Below, in pieces: positions 33,217 to 41,894 of a stretch of DNA of 64,000 bases. The DNA comes from CAYPTY01 sp965659005. GTDB taxonomy: Bacteria; Bacteroidota; Rhodothermia; Balneolales; Balneolaceae. A program made the translations under genes and the position numbers. The notes under the pieces are model-generated. The model made no database searches, was not told the DNA's origin, and saw nothing but the letters and a program-made list of their open reading frames with translations. Each line of letters starts with the position of its first letter. Position 1 is the first letter of the stretch. The stretch covers positions 6,256 to 70,255 of the forward strand of contig CBFHVG010000025.1 in NCBI GenBank assembly GCA_965659005.1. The letters run 5' to 3'.

Positions 33217-35892
33217 TTACCTGTAGATAGTTGTACCTGTCGGTGAAGAGTTTCGCTCAAGGTTATTTAAGAGAGGTAATTTCTGGAATAGCGACTGTAT
33301 TTGAGCACTATTTACCTGTAGCCTAAAGAAGTAGTATTGGAAATCTCCAAATGGATTGATCTGGAATGACAGGGTCCAGCATTCCATGATTCTTGTCAGA
33401 TTAAACTGGGACGGAGTCAATTCCTGCTGAATGAAATCATATCCCAACCGGGTACTGAATGACCAGAGAGGTGTTAAATTGAAGGATATGTTATTCGCAT
33501 TGAAAGTAGCTGATCTTCGGGGGCTATCATTAAATCGATAGTTCCATTGATAATTGAAGTTCAATGTAACTGACCAGGGGTCTGCTCTGTTTATGATGGG
33601 TTCTTCAAAGAAGTAAGGATCAACCGGGTTAAAGTAAGCCTGATTGAAAGGATCATAAACCTTGCGGTATTTAGGAGTAGTTACTTTAACTCCTCGTCTT
33701 CCACCACTAAAAGATGTTCCGGCAGATAAATTTAAAGTCTGAAGTTGAGCAACTTTTCCACCATCAGCCCATAAAAACTGATCAAATTCTCTTCCCAATG
33801 AGTCTCTTTCATAAAAACTGAATGTTGCTGTAGCTCTGAAATTGATCCCATTTACTACGGTTGAGCTCATGTTCGTTCTCAACTGCGATAGTTTCAGACT
33901 ATCGGCTGCAAAGTTGTAACGTGCATTTGCAGATAAATCATCAATCAGTCTTAGGTTTCGCTCTTTAACTTCGCCTGTTGTATCTCTATCCACCAGTTTA
34001 GTTTCAAAGATGTTTTGAATATTGAAGCTTAGAGCTTGTTGTTCACCTCGGCCTGGACCTCCAAACACTTCCTGGTCAAATCGTGAGAATGATCTGGTAT
34101 TACCGAGGCTATCGATCTGAACTTCATCATAGAAGCCCCAGACATCCTCAGAGAAGTCGGGACGGTAAATATAGCTTACCGTGGGGCGAACTGTATGACG
34201 GAAGCCTTTAAGCCTTCCAATCGAACGATTCGAAATACCATAGAAGGTTGTATTCAAAGATAAGTTAGTGTTGAATTCCCGAGCCGTGAAAAAGCCTCGC
34301 TCTCTTTCTGTCTCCAGCTGATTTGTTGTGGTATTAAAGGTTCTCAATGTCTGAGTAGGATACCATAGTTCAGTGAAATTCAGGGATGCCGATGCATTTA
34401 GAAATTGACTTCCAAGAAGGTCGTTCAATCCAACAGAGCCCACTTGCTGGAATCCAAATCTGTAGTGGGCGTCATTTCCTGTAGCTTCCCTATAATCAGA
34501 AGGGCTAAAGAGAGCGTCGAAAAAGGATATTTTAGAAGAATCACCATCAATTGGATTAAATCGAAAATCTGACCTGAAATTATTTCTATAAGTCAGGTTC
34601 AGACTTTCGTAGAATTTTTTCTTTCCCTGATTATTACCTGTAGATCGTTGAAATGGGGATAATGCTTTTAAAGAGAATGTGGCATTTGGACCCGTAAGGG
34701 AGGTACTACTATTTGAAAAGTTTTGGGCTAGCTGAGTGTTAATACCAAAGGAGTAGTTGCCATCCGGTTGACGGTAGTTATAACTCAGCTTAGAATTAGA
34801 AGTTAACTGGGCTCTATCGTCTATATCAAAACTGTTTCTTCTGAAATAATCGGAGGTTCTTAGATCAATACTGGAAGAAATGCTTGAGTAGGGGGAGAAC
34901 TTTTGATTATGAGTTAAGGCAATTCTTCTATTGGTAGTTTTTGTGAAATCGGCATCTGTTGATTCCAGCCCTCTTTCAATTGAATAGCCTAGTGTGATTC
35001 TCCCATCATAGGCATCTGTTTTTCGGTAATTAACGGTACCATTAGTAAAGAATGTACCAGATGTAAACATGTCTACAGAAGCTGTTGCAGCCAGGTAATC
35101 ATTGAAATACTGAAACCAGCCCATGTTTTGTAAACCTATACCCCGAGTCGAAGTATTATTAAAAACATATGTTGGTGTGAGAAGTCCTGATTTTGTTTTC
35201 TGAATATCTGCAGGAACATATCCGAATGGAAAGATGAATGGATATGGTATATCCAGAATGTAAAGTCTGGCATCACTGAAGAATATTTCATCCTGATCAA
35301 CCACTTTCATTTTTCTGGCTTTGATATAGTAATAAAGATGATCGGCTGGGCAAGTTGAGTAAATGCCATCTTTGATAAAAACTTCAGATTCGCTCACATT
35401 TTTAACCTGAGTACCAATTAGATTACCATCCTGAATTTGCACAAATGCACTTTCGAATTTTCCTTTTTGTGTCTGATAATTAAAAAGTATGCGTGTACTT
35501 TTTATTTCATCAATCTCTCGTTTTAAAACAGGATAACTGAGGGTATCTTCAATATTAGAAGAGCGTGCTTCTACGGTGTTATCATCCAGGTTCAAAGAAA
35601 TTTTGCCTGCATTTAGCTCCCCTTCTTCATGTGTAACCTGTGCAGAACCAAATAATACGCCCAGGCGCTTTCCTGTTAATCTGAAAATCAGGCTATCTGA
35701 ACTTTGAAAACGAACAGCGTCTTTAATGTTCTCATTTCTGCTCCTGCTTTGTTTATTCGGAGAAGTGGCGGTACTCTGTTGTAAGGTTGTATCTGTTCTT
35801 ACAGATGTCGAATCACTTTGCTGTGCTTTTATTTCAGAAGAAAAAAGAGCAGCAATTATCAGAAAACCGATAATTTTAGTGATTCTATGCAT
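33217..35892 (-). CDS. lptD: LptD-like LPS-assembly outer-membrane protein
   Basis: 891 residues. A signal peptide (ends around EIKAQ) is followed by a Ser/Asn-rich low-complexity stretch and an OstA/LptA-like beta-jellyroll (about 65-190, DSLIFRLTGKRLGVLFGSAQVTHEEGELNAG). The rest is a large beta-barrel with the Bacteroidota-style signature DIPYPFIFPFGYVP. LptD inserts lipopolysaccharide or lipooligosaccharide into the outer leaflet. The E. coli disulfide-forming cysteine pairs are not evident, which is usual in this phylum. Upstream, across 11 bases, lies the ROK kinase gene. Confidence 0.9.
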   Translation of the reverse strand: MHRITKIIGFLIIAALFSSEIKAQQSDSTSVRTDTTLQQSTATSPNKQSRSRNENIKDAVRFQSSDSLIFRLTGKRLGVLFGSAQVTHEEGELNAGKISLNLDDNTVEARSSNIEDTLSYPVLKREIDEIKSTRILFNYQTQKGKFESAFVQIQDGNLIGTQVKNVSESEVFIKDGIYSTCPADHLYYYIKARKMKVVDQDEIFFSDARLYILDIPYPFIFPFGYVPADIQKTKSGLLTPTYVFNNTSTRGIGLQNMGWFQYFNDYLAATASVDMFTSGTFFTNGTVNYRKTDAYDGRITLGYSIERGLESTDADFTKTTNRRIALTHNQKFSPYSSISSSIDLRTSDYFRRNSFDIDDRAQLTSNSKLSYNYRQPDGNYSFGINTQLAQNFSNSSTSLTGPNATFSLKALSPFQRSTGNNQGKKKFYESLNLTYRNNFRSDFRFNPIDGDSSKISFFDALFSPSDYREATGNDAHYRFGFQQVGSVGLNDLLGSQFLNASASLNFTELWYPTQTLRTFNTTTNQLETERERGFFTAREFNTNLSLNTTFYGISNRSIGRLKGFRHTVRPTVSYIYRPDFSEDVWGFYDEVQIDSLGNTRSFSRFDQEVFGGPGRGEQQALSFNIQNIFETKLVDRDTTGEVKERNLRLIDDLSANARYNFAADSLKLSQLRTNMSSTVVNGINFRATATFSFYERDSLGREFDQFLWADGGKVAQLQTLNLSAGTSFSGGRRGVKVTTPKYRKVYDPFNQAYFNPVDPYFFEEPIINRADPWSVTLNFNYQWNYRFNDSPRRSATFNANNISFNLTPLWSFSTRLGYDFIQQELTPSQFNLTRIMECWTLSFQINPFGDFQYYFFRLQVNSAQIQSLFQKLPLLNNLERNSSPTGTTIYR

Positions 35893-35903
35893 TGAGTCAT
35901 TTT

Positions 35904-36854
35904 TCAGGAAAATGCTTCGAAAGCCAAGCTACCGGCACCCAGTAACGCACTGTCGTTGCCAAGATCTTCACTCACAATTTCAAAATGTTCATGAAAAGGA
36001 GGCATCAGGTAACTGAGTGCTGCTTCTCGAGCAGGGTCAATAATCCAGTGTCCGGCTTTTGCTACGCCCCCGCTAATAACAAACTTTCGAATGTCCATCA
36101 TGTGAACATAGTTCACAATGGCGTAACCTAAACGAGTACCGCTCTTTTTAAGTATCTCAATAGCAAGTTCATTGCCTTCATTTGCGGCTAAAGTGAGATC
36201 CAGCGGTTCCAGCTTTTCAAAATCTTTTTGAAATGAGGTGTAAAGAGGGTTTTCAGGGTGCTGCCTGATCAGATCGGCAGCATATCTGCTTAAAAATCTT
36301 TGGCCTAAGTAAGCTTCAATGGTTCCGCGTGTAGCTGAATTTGAAATAGGTCCATGATAATCTATAATAACATGGCCAAGTTCAGCTGCCATGCCATAAG
36401 CACCCTTATAAAGCTTTCTGTCGTAAACGATACCACCACCAACACCGGTTCCCAGAGTGATCATGATAAAGCTGTTATAGTCTTTAGCGCATCCAAAATG
36501 AGCTGATCCAAGGGCAGCAATATTGGCGTCATTTTCAATTTTACAGGGTAATCCTGTTCTTTCTTCAAGCTCTTTAGATACGTTTACAGTAATCCAACCA
36601 GGAAGGTTTGGTGGGCTCATTACTGTTGTTTGGTCCAAACTGACCATTCCAGGAATACCCATCCCAATTCCCATGACATACTTATCAAATCTTGAAATAA
36701 GCTGTTTGCAAGTTCCGGCAATGCGGTCAAGAACATGGTCCTTACCTAACTCGGCATTAGTTGGAACTGATATTTTATCCTGTATCCCGTCTTTTTTACT
36801 AATAATGGCGCATTTGATATTGGTCCCACCCAAATCAATTCCAAGTACGTACAT
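35904..36854 (-). CDS. ROK-family sugar kinase lacking the zinc-cysteine motif
   Basis: 316 residues. The phosphate-binding motif GIDLGGTNIKCAI (5-17), catalytic END (107-109, D109 as base) and second glycine motif ITLGTGVGGGIV are intact. H161 in ELGH is present, but the CxCGxxGCxE cysteine cluster of ROK proteins is replaced in residues 169-180 (GPISNSATRGTIE), so the structural zinc site is lost. Likely glucokinase or a related hexose or N-acyl sugar kinase. It lies just upstream of lptD and downstream of the FtsB-like gene. Confidence 0.87.
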   Translation of the reverse strand: MYVLGIDLGGTNIKCAIISKKDGIQDKISVPTNAELGKDHVLDRIAGTCKQLISRFDKYVMGIGMGIPGMVSLDQTTVMSPPNLPGWITVNVSKELEERTGLPCKIENDANIAALGSAHFGCAKDYNSFIMITLGTGVGGGIVYDRKLYKGAYGMAAELGHVIIDYHGPISNSATRGTIEAYLGQRFLSRYAADLIRQHPENPLYTSFQKDFEKLEPLDLTLAANEGNELAIEILKKSGTRLGYAIVNYVHMMDIRKFVISGGVAKAGHWIIDPAREAALSYLMPPFHEHFEIVSEDLGNDSALLGAGSLAFEAFS

Positions 36855-36914
36855 ACCGTGCTATTTAGTTGCTAAATGTGCGATAAGATATGATCGAATT
36901 AAGCATGAAGCTAA

Positions 36915-37226
36915 TTAATCCTCACCCACTTTTTTGATTTTATAGACCTTTTCTCCAGGCTTTCTCATGCCGTATTCTTCACGGGCGATTTTCTCCAGAA
37001 GAGCCGGATCATTTTCAAGATCCTCTATTCTTTGCTGGATTTCCAAAGCATCTCTGTTAAGAGCTTCAGTTTGTTCAATAAGCTCAACTTTTCTGCTCGC
37101 CATTTCCCATCTGGTTTTAATTGAATAAGTATCAATAAATGCAAACCAAACAAAAACAAATGAACTGAGTACTAGTATAAGGAAGGACTTTTTCCACCGA
37201 AGGGGATTAAGAAACTCAAGATTCAT
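36915..37226 (-). CDS. FtsB/DivIC-family septum formation protein
   Basis: 103 residues: an N-terminal membrane helix (about 13-31), a coiled coil (about 40-80, with LEIQQRIEDLENDPALLEKIAREEYGM) and a short basic tail (PGEKVYKI). The pattern EKIAREEYGMRKPGE is diagnostic of FtsB/DivIC. It would join the FtsL-FtsQ divisome complex. Precedes the ROK kinase and lptD genes on the same strand with 60 bases in between. Confidence 0.9.
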   Translation of the reverse strand: MNLEFLNPLRWKKSFLILVLSSFVFVWFAFIDTYSIKTRWEMASRKVELIEQTEALNRDALEIQQRIEDLENDPALLEKIAREEYGMRKPGEKVYKIKKVGED

Positions 37227-37310
37227 AATGCAATAATTGTAGATGATTTAAAGATGCTGTGAAAGAAAATACAGTAATTTGGCAAAAATTGATAATGGGC
37301 AGGTGAGATC

Positions 37311-37347
37311 AAAAAAAAACCCCATCCGAGGTCAATCGTCTGGGGTT
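37311..37347 (-). terminator. Intrinsic terminator of tRNA-Lys
   Basis: On the minus strand AACCCCA pairs with TGGGGTT (37318-37324 / 37341-37347) followed by a run of Ts (A run at 37311-37319 on plus), about 40 bases after the tRNA 3' end. Confidence 0.85.
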
Positions 37348-37389
37348 GGTCAAGAGAGAGTCAATATGAACTTGGGTTTTTTCACCCAG

Positions 37390-37462
37390 TGAATCGGGAG
37401 GGGCTCGAACCCTCGACCCACGGCTTAAAAGGCCGTTGCTCTACCAACTGAGCTACCGATTC
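37390..37462 (-). tRNA. tRNA-Lys (anticodon TTT)
   Basis: On the minus strand the acceptor GAATCGG pairs with CCGATTC; the D arm is GCTCAGTTGGTAGAGC, the anticodon arm ACGGC-CTTTTAA-GCCGT gives TTT, and the T arm is GAGGGTTCGAGCCCCTC. Discriminator A; CCA not encoded. It has its own promoter and terminator, so it is an independent unit. Confidence 0.95.
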
Positions 37463-37483
37463 GGTCACTTTTTTCAAAGACCC

Positions 37484-37516
37484 CAAATATACGGCTTATA
37501 GCCTGATATTTTCAAA
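37484..37516 (-). promoter_or_regulatory. Promoter of tRNA-Lys (TTTG-N21-TATATTTG)
   Basis: Minus-strand -33 TTTG (37513-37516) and perfect -7 box TATATTTG (37484-37491), 21 bases apart, 21 bases upstream of the mature tRNA end. Confidence 0.7.
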
Positions 37517-37638
37517 GAAAATTTAGTTTAAATTTAAATAGTCTTATCGATTCTCTCTATTGCCAACAATGGTAAGTGTTGTGCATTTAAAACAACTTAA
37601 AACTATCTTAGTTCTAATTACAAAGCGAAGACTTAGCT

Positions 37639-38037
37639 ATGAGCAGTATTTTCACAAAGATAGTTGCAGGTGATATTCCATCATTCAAAATTGCTGAGGA
37701 TGAACATCATTATGCATTCCTTGATATTAACCCTTCAGCAAAAGGGCATACACTTGTCATTCCAAAAGAAGAAGTGGATTACATTTTTGACCTGAGTGAT
37801 GTGAGAGTTCAATCTTTAATGTTATTCGCTAAGAAGGTTGCGAAGGCTTTGGATCAAGTTTTAAACCCAATCAGAACAGGTGTCATAGTAGAAGGTATGG
37901 AAGTTCCTCATGCTCACATTCACTTAGTACCAATTTATACTCCACATCAGCCTTTTAGTCTTGGAAAGAAAGTTGAAATGACCTCTGAAGAGATGAAGAA
38001 TCTTGCTGATCAAGTACATAAAGCATTCAAATCATGA
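37639..38037 (+). CDS. HIT-family protein (nucleotide hydrolase)
   Basis: 132 residues. The histidine triad PHAHIHLVP is intact, with the N-terminal FAFLDI-like segment (YAFLDINPSAKGHTLVIPK). HIT proteins hydrolyse nucleoside phosphoramidates and related adenylates; the physiological substrate is unknown. Its stop overlaps the aroQ start (ATGA). Confidence 0.94.
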   Translation: MSSIFTKIVAGDIPSFKIAEDEHHYAFLDINPSAKGHTLVIPKEEVDYIFDLSDVRVQSLMLFAKKVAKALDQVLNPIRTGVIVEGMEVPHAHIHLVPIYTPHQPFSLGKKVEMTSEEMKNLADQVHKAFKS

Positions 38038-38459
38038 AAATATTACTACTGAATGGCCCAAATCTGAATAAGCTAGGTGAAAGGAATCCGGACGTATATG
38101 GTGCCGATACCCTTGAAGAAATTATCAATGAGTTGAGATCAGATTTCCCTCAACATGAAATTGATAGTTTTCAGTCTAATGTTGAAGGTGATATCATAAA
38201 TGTGATACAGAATACCAATGCTGATGCTATTGTTCTTAACCTTGGGGGATATTCCCACACATCTGTGGCGATACGAGATGCACTGGAACCAATTGACATT
38301 CCAAAGGTTGAAGTGCATATCTCAAATATCCATGCTCGAGAAGAATTCAGACAACACTCAATTACAGGTGAGGTAGTAAATGGTGTGATTACCGGTTTTG
38401 GTAAGAACAGTTATAAGCTTGGAATCTTAGCGGCAGAACAACTAAAGCATAATCGTTGA
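38034..38459 (+). CDS. aroQ: Type II 3-dehydroquinate dehydratase
   Basis: 141 residues. Conserved: LLLNGPNLNKLGERNPDVYG, with the active-site Tyr, FQSNVEGDIIN, NLGGYSHTSVAIRDAL and EVHISNIHAREEFRQHS. It dehydrates 3-dehydroquinate in the shikimate pathway. Overlaps the HIT gene by four bases and the next gene by four. Confidence 0.97.
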   Translation: MKILLLNGPNLNKLGERNPDVYGADTLEEIINELRSDFPQHEIDSFQSNVEGDIINVIQNTNADAIVLNLGGYSHTSVAIRDALEPIDIPKVEVHISNIHAREEFRQHSITGEVVNGVITGFGKNSYKLGILAAEQLKHNR

Positions 38460-39931
38460 AAAAACTTAAAGAGCTTTTTTCGGACACCATCATATATGGG
38501 ATAAGCAGTGTAGTTGCGCGTTTCATCAACTATCTGCTGGTACCATTATACACATATGAATTTAGCCCGGATCAGTATGGTGTAGTTGGCCTGGTATATG
38601 CAGCAATAGCAATACTGAATGTTGTTTTTACCATGGGGATGGAATCATCTTACCTCAGGTATGGAAAAAACAGAGAGGAAGCAAAAGATTGGTTCAAGAG
38701 TATTCAGGTTTTCCTGCTCGGTGCTTCAGTGATAATTACTCTGTTATTATTTGCGTCTTCTCCACTATTAAAACCTCTTGTCAGCTTACAAAATAATGTA
38801 TCTATATACTGGATGATGATGGGTATTCTAGTGTTTGATACACTAGCAATTGTTCCTTTTGCAGAACTCAGACTTATTCGAAAAGCAAAACTCTTTGCCA
38901 TACTAAGGGTTCTGAATGTTATCATTAATATTGGCCTGAATATTTACCTGATCATATTTAAAGGCTGGGGCATTGAAGCCGTTTTTGTTTCAAATCTGAT
39001 CGCATCTGCCTTTACAACTCTGGTTGTTTCACTCTTCACAGTTAGTATGTATGCCGGCAAACTTGATGTACCAAAACTAAAGACCGCACTTATATTTGGC
39101 TTACCTTTCATTCCAGCTGGAATTGCTCATGTTATTAATGAAACTCTGGATCGCTTTTTTTTGAAGGGTATGGAGCAGGAGGTTGTCACTTCATTATATG
39201 GTGCATCCTATACTCCTGATGATATAGTCGGGATCTATAATGCATGTTATAAGCTGGCTGTTTTTATGCTGCTATTTATTCAGATGTTTAGAATGGCCTG
39301 GCAGCCATTCTTTATGAGACACTCTGATGATGAAGATGCTCCGGAGGTCTTTGCTTCAGTTTTTAATTTCTACAACTTATTTGCCGGAATTGTATTTCTG
39401 GGCGTTGCACTTTTTGTCAGAGAAATTGTCCAAATCTCACTACCCATACTCGGAACAAACGTCAACCTTATTGACCAGAAGTACTGGCTTGGGTTGAGTG
39501 TTGTACCCATACTCTTAGGGGCCTATTGGTTCCAGGGAATGTACATGAATTTCTCTGCTGGCATTTTTATCAAAGAACAAACCAAAAGATTGCCGCAGGT
39601 GACTTTGATAGGAGCTTTAATTACTATAATAGGAAATGTGGTATTGGTTCCAAAATTCGGAATGGAGGGGTCAGCCTGGGCTACACTTACCAGTTATGCT
39701 GTGATGGCTGTTCTTCTATACAAATACAGTACAAGATCATTTAAAGTGCCGTATTCGATTATCCGAACATTCTTTGTTTTAATGATAGCGGCTTCTGTTA
39801 TACTTATTAAACCAACCTTGATTGGCGTCTTAGAAAATTTATGGGCTGTCAATCTGATATTATTCTTCACAGGTGCCGCTTTAATGACAATAGTGATACT
39901 ACCTAGTTCTTTAAAAAAAATTAAAGCATAA
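38456..39931 (+). CDS. Polysaccharide flippase (MATE/MOP superfamily, Wzx-like)
   Basis: 491 residues, about 14 membrane helices. The N-terminal pattern TIIYGISSVVARFINYLLVPLYT is typical of polysaccharide biosynthesis flippases. It should move lipid-linked glycans across the inner membrane for polysaccharide assembly. The start is TTG inside a TTGA overlap with the aroQ stop. No glycosyltransferases are nearby, so the cargo glycan cannot be guessed. Confidence 0.87.
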   Translation: MKKLKELFSDTIIYGISSVVARFINYLLVPLYTYEFSPDQYGVVGLVYAAIAILNVVFTMGMESSYLRYGKNREEAKDWFKSIQVFLLGASVIITLLLFASSPLLKPLVSLQNNVSIYWMMMGILVFDTLAIVPFAELRLIRKAKLFAILRVLNVIINIGLNIYLIIFKGWGIEAVFVSNLIASAFTTLVVSLFTVSMYAGKLDVPKLKTALIFGLPFIPAGIAHVINETLDRFFLKGMEQEVVTSLYGASYTPDDIVGIYNACYKLAVFMLLFIQMFRMAWQPFFMRHSDDEDAPEVFASVFNFYNLFAGIVFLGVALFVREIVQISLPILGTNVNLIDQKYWLGLSVVPILLGAYWFQGMYMNFSAGIFIKEQTKRLPQVTLIGALITIIGNVVLVPKFGMEGSAWATLTSYAVMAVLLYKYSTRSFKVPYSIIRTFFVLMIAASVILIKPTLIGVLENLWAVNLILFFTGAALMTIVILPSSLKKIKA

Positions 39932-39967
39932 GATCAGCATAGGTAGTACTCTGAAAATTATTTAGGT

Positions 39968-40780
39968 ATGGATAAGAATCTACGCGTAGGTATTTATGTG
40001 GACGCCGTAAATGTTACAATGAACGGTGGTTATGGGCTCAGATATGATGTACTGAGAAAGTTTGCAACCCGGGGTGATGGTATTGGCAGTCGATTGAATG
40101 TTTATCTCTCTTATGATGCGGAAAGAATGAATGAGGATAGAGAGTATAAAAATAAAACAATCAGGTTCTGCGAGATGTTGCGCGACTACGAGTACAAAGT
40201 AACGGAAAAACCTGTACAGCATTATACAAATCACGAGACAGGTGAAAAGATTACTAAGTCAACAGTAGATATGGATATGGCTGTTGATATGGTTGTTCAT
40301 TCGGATTACCTGGACAAGATAGTTTTACTTACTTCAAATGGTTCCTACTGCTCGGTTGTGAACGCAGTGCAGAATAAGGGGGTAAGAGTGGAGTTGATTG
40401 GATTTGATAATGTCTCATCAGGATTAAAAAAATCGGTTGATTCACAAATGTCAGGTTACCTAATTCCTGGCTTGCTACCTATAGAATCACCAGCTATCTG
40501 GGGTGAAGTTGGTTCACGTGTTCGTGGAGTCTGTTATGATTTCTCACAAGGTGACGGTTACGGTTTTATGCGTTACCTGGTTAATCTGACTGATAAACTG
40601 TGGATTACAGATTCAAGAGATTGTAACTCACCATATAAAACGGTTTTCGCTCATATATCTCAGTTTGAAGATGATTTTGATTGCAGTTATCTGCCGAGTC
40701 GTGAGTTAATTTTTGAGTTCGATCTTGTCGAGAATGAGAAGGGACTTATAGCCGAGAATATTGTTCTTATCACTGATTAA
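39968..40780 (+). CDS. NYN-domain (LabA/DUF88-like) protein with C-terminal cold-shock-like domain
   Basis: 270 residues. Residues about 1-150 form a NYN/PIN-like nuclease domain: VGIYVDAVNVTMN with the first catalytic Asp, DMDMAVDMV with further acidic residues, and KIVLLTSNGSYCSVVNAVQNKGVRVELIGF, the LabA-like region. Residues about 178-270 read like a cold-shock domain: RGVCYDFSQGDGYGFMRYL (RNP1-like GYGFM), VFAHISQF (RNP2-like) and LIFEFDLVENEKGLIAENIVLI. The pairing suggests an RNA-binding ribonuclease. Stand-alone gene, 36 bases after the flippase. Confidence 0.8.
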   Translation: MDKNLRVGIYVDAVNVTMNGGYGLRYDVLRKFATRGDGIGSRLNVYLSYDAERMNEDREYKNKTIRFCEMLRDYEYKVTEKPVQHYTNHETGEKITKSTVDMDMAVDMVVHSDYLDKIVLLTSNGSYCSVVNAVQNKGVRVELIGFDNVSSGLKKSVDSQMSGYLIPGLLPIESPAIWGEVGSRVRGVCYDFSQGDGYGFMRYLVNLTDKLWITDSRDCNSPYKTVFAHISQFEDDFDCSYLPSRELIFEFDLVENEKGLIAENIVLITD

Positions 40781-40803
40781 GAACCCATAGCTACTTTTGG
40801 GCA

Positions 40804-40831
40804 TAAAAAAAGCCCCGGGGTTGCCGGGGCT
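40804..40831 (-). terminator. Intrinsic terminator of mdh
   Basis: AGCCCCGG (40811-40818) pairs with CCGGGGCT (40824-40831); on the minus strand the hairpin is followed by a T run. It lies 35 bases past the mdh stop. Confidence 0.88.
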
Positions 40832-40865
40832 AAGTGCAAGTAGTGAGACCATGTCTCATTATTTG

Positions 40866-41822
40866 TTATTTAGAATCCAGCGCTCTGAACGCATCCAGAG
40901 TACCGCGAACGGCATCCGCTGAATTATGTAGAAGTTGCTTTTCTTCGGCGGTTAAGTCAAGCTCAATAACCTCTTTGATCCCGCTTTTTCCGAGCTTAAC
41001 AGGAACACCTATATAAAGGTCATCAACACCATATTGACCATCGATATGTGCACATACAGGGAAGATTCTGTTTTGATCAAGCAAAATAGCTTCAACCATT
41101 TGAGCAGCAGCAGCGCCTGGTGCATACCATGCTGAAGTACCTAGCAATCCAACAATCTCACCGCCACCTTTTTTTGCACGGTTTACGATTTCTTCAAGCC
41201 TTTCATCTGAAATGAAGTGTGTAATTGGCATTCCGGCAAGTGTAGTAAATCTTGGAAGTGGAACCATCGTGTCTCCATGTCCACCCATTAGCAGAGCCTG
41301 AATATCTTTTGGAGATACATCCAGTTCACTTGCGATAAAAGCGCGATATCGAGCAGTATCCAGGATACCGGCCATTCCCATTACTTTCTCGTAAGGTAAC
41401 CCGGAAGCTTCATATGCAACCTGAACCATTACATCTAATGGATTTGAAACCACGATAATGATTGTATCAGGAGAATGTTTTACGAGGTTTTGAGTTACAG
41501 TGCGAACAATATTCGCGTTGATGCTTAAAAGATCATCACGACTCATTCCTGGTCGGCGCGGAACACCAGCAGTAATTACACACACATCTGAACCTGCAGT
41601 ATCTGCATAATCTGTAGTTCCTGTAATTCTTGTATCAAATAAGTGAATTGGAGACGCTTCCCACTGGTCTAGGGCACGACCTTTTGATGGGTAAAATGTT
41701 TTCTCGTCAGTCTTTCTCTCGAGGTCCAGTGCAATTACTTCTTTAGCGAAGTCTCGTTGAGCAACGCTTAATGCTACAGTTGCGCCTACATTACCACCGG
41801 CACCTACTACAGTTACTTTCAT
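40866..41822 (-). CDS. mdh: Malate dehydrogenase
   Basis: 318 residues. Rossmann motif VGAGGNVGATVA, the NAD-specific acidic residue in ALDLE, the substrate loop PRRPGMSRDDLL whose arginines mark malate over lactate specificity, and the catalytic His in MGGHGDTMVPL. It interconverts malate and oxaloacetate in the TCA cycle. NadK is encoded 72 bases upstream on the same strand, and a 15-base palindrome (ATGAAT-N3-ATTCAT, 41884-41898) overlaps the nadK stop. Confidence 0.96.
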   Translation of the reverse strand: MKVTVVGAGGNVGATVALSVAQRDFAKEVIALDLERKTDEKTFYPSKGRALDQWEASPIHLFDTRITGTTDYADTAGSDVCVITAGVPRRPGMSRDDLLSINANIVRTVTQNLVKHSPDTIIIVVSNPLDVMVQVAYEASGLPYEKVMGMAGILDTARYRAFIASELDVSPKDIQALLMGGHGDTMVPLPRFTTLAGMPITHFISDERLEEIVNRAKKGGGEIVGLLGTSAWYAPGAAAAQMVEAILLDQNRIFPVCAHIDGQYGVDDLYIGVPVKLGKSGIKEVIELDLTAEEKQLLHNSADAVRGTLDAFRALDSK

Positions 41823-41894
41823 GGGTCTATTTTTTATTAGTTAAAGTTTCAAATGAATAGTCTGAATTATCTCTGAAGAAAATATGAATCATAT

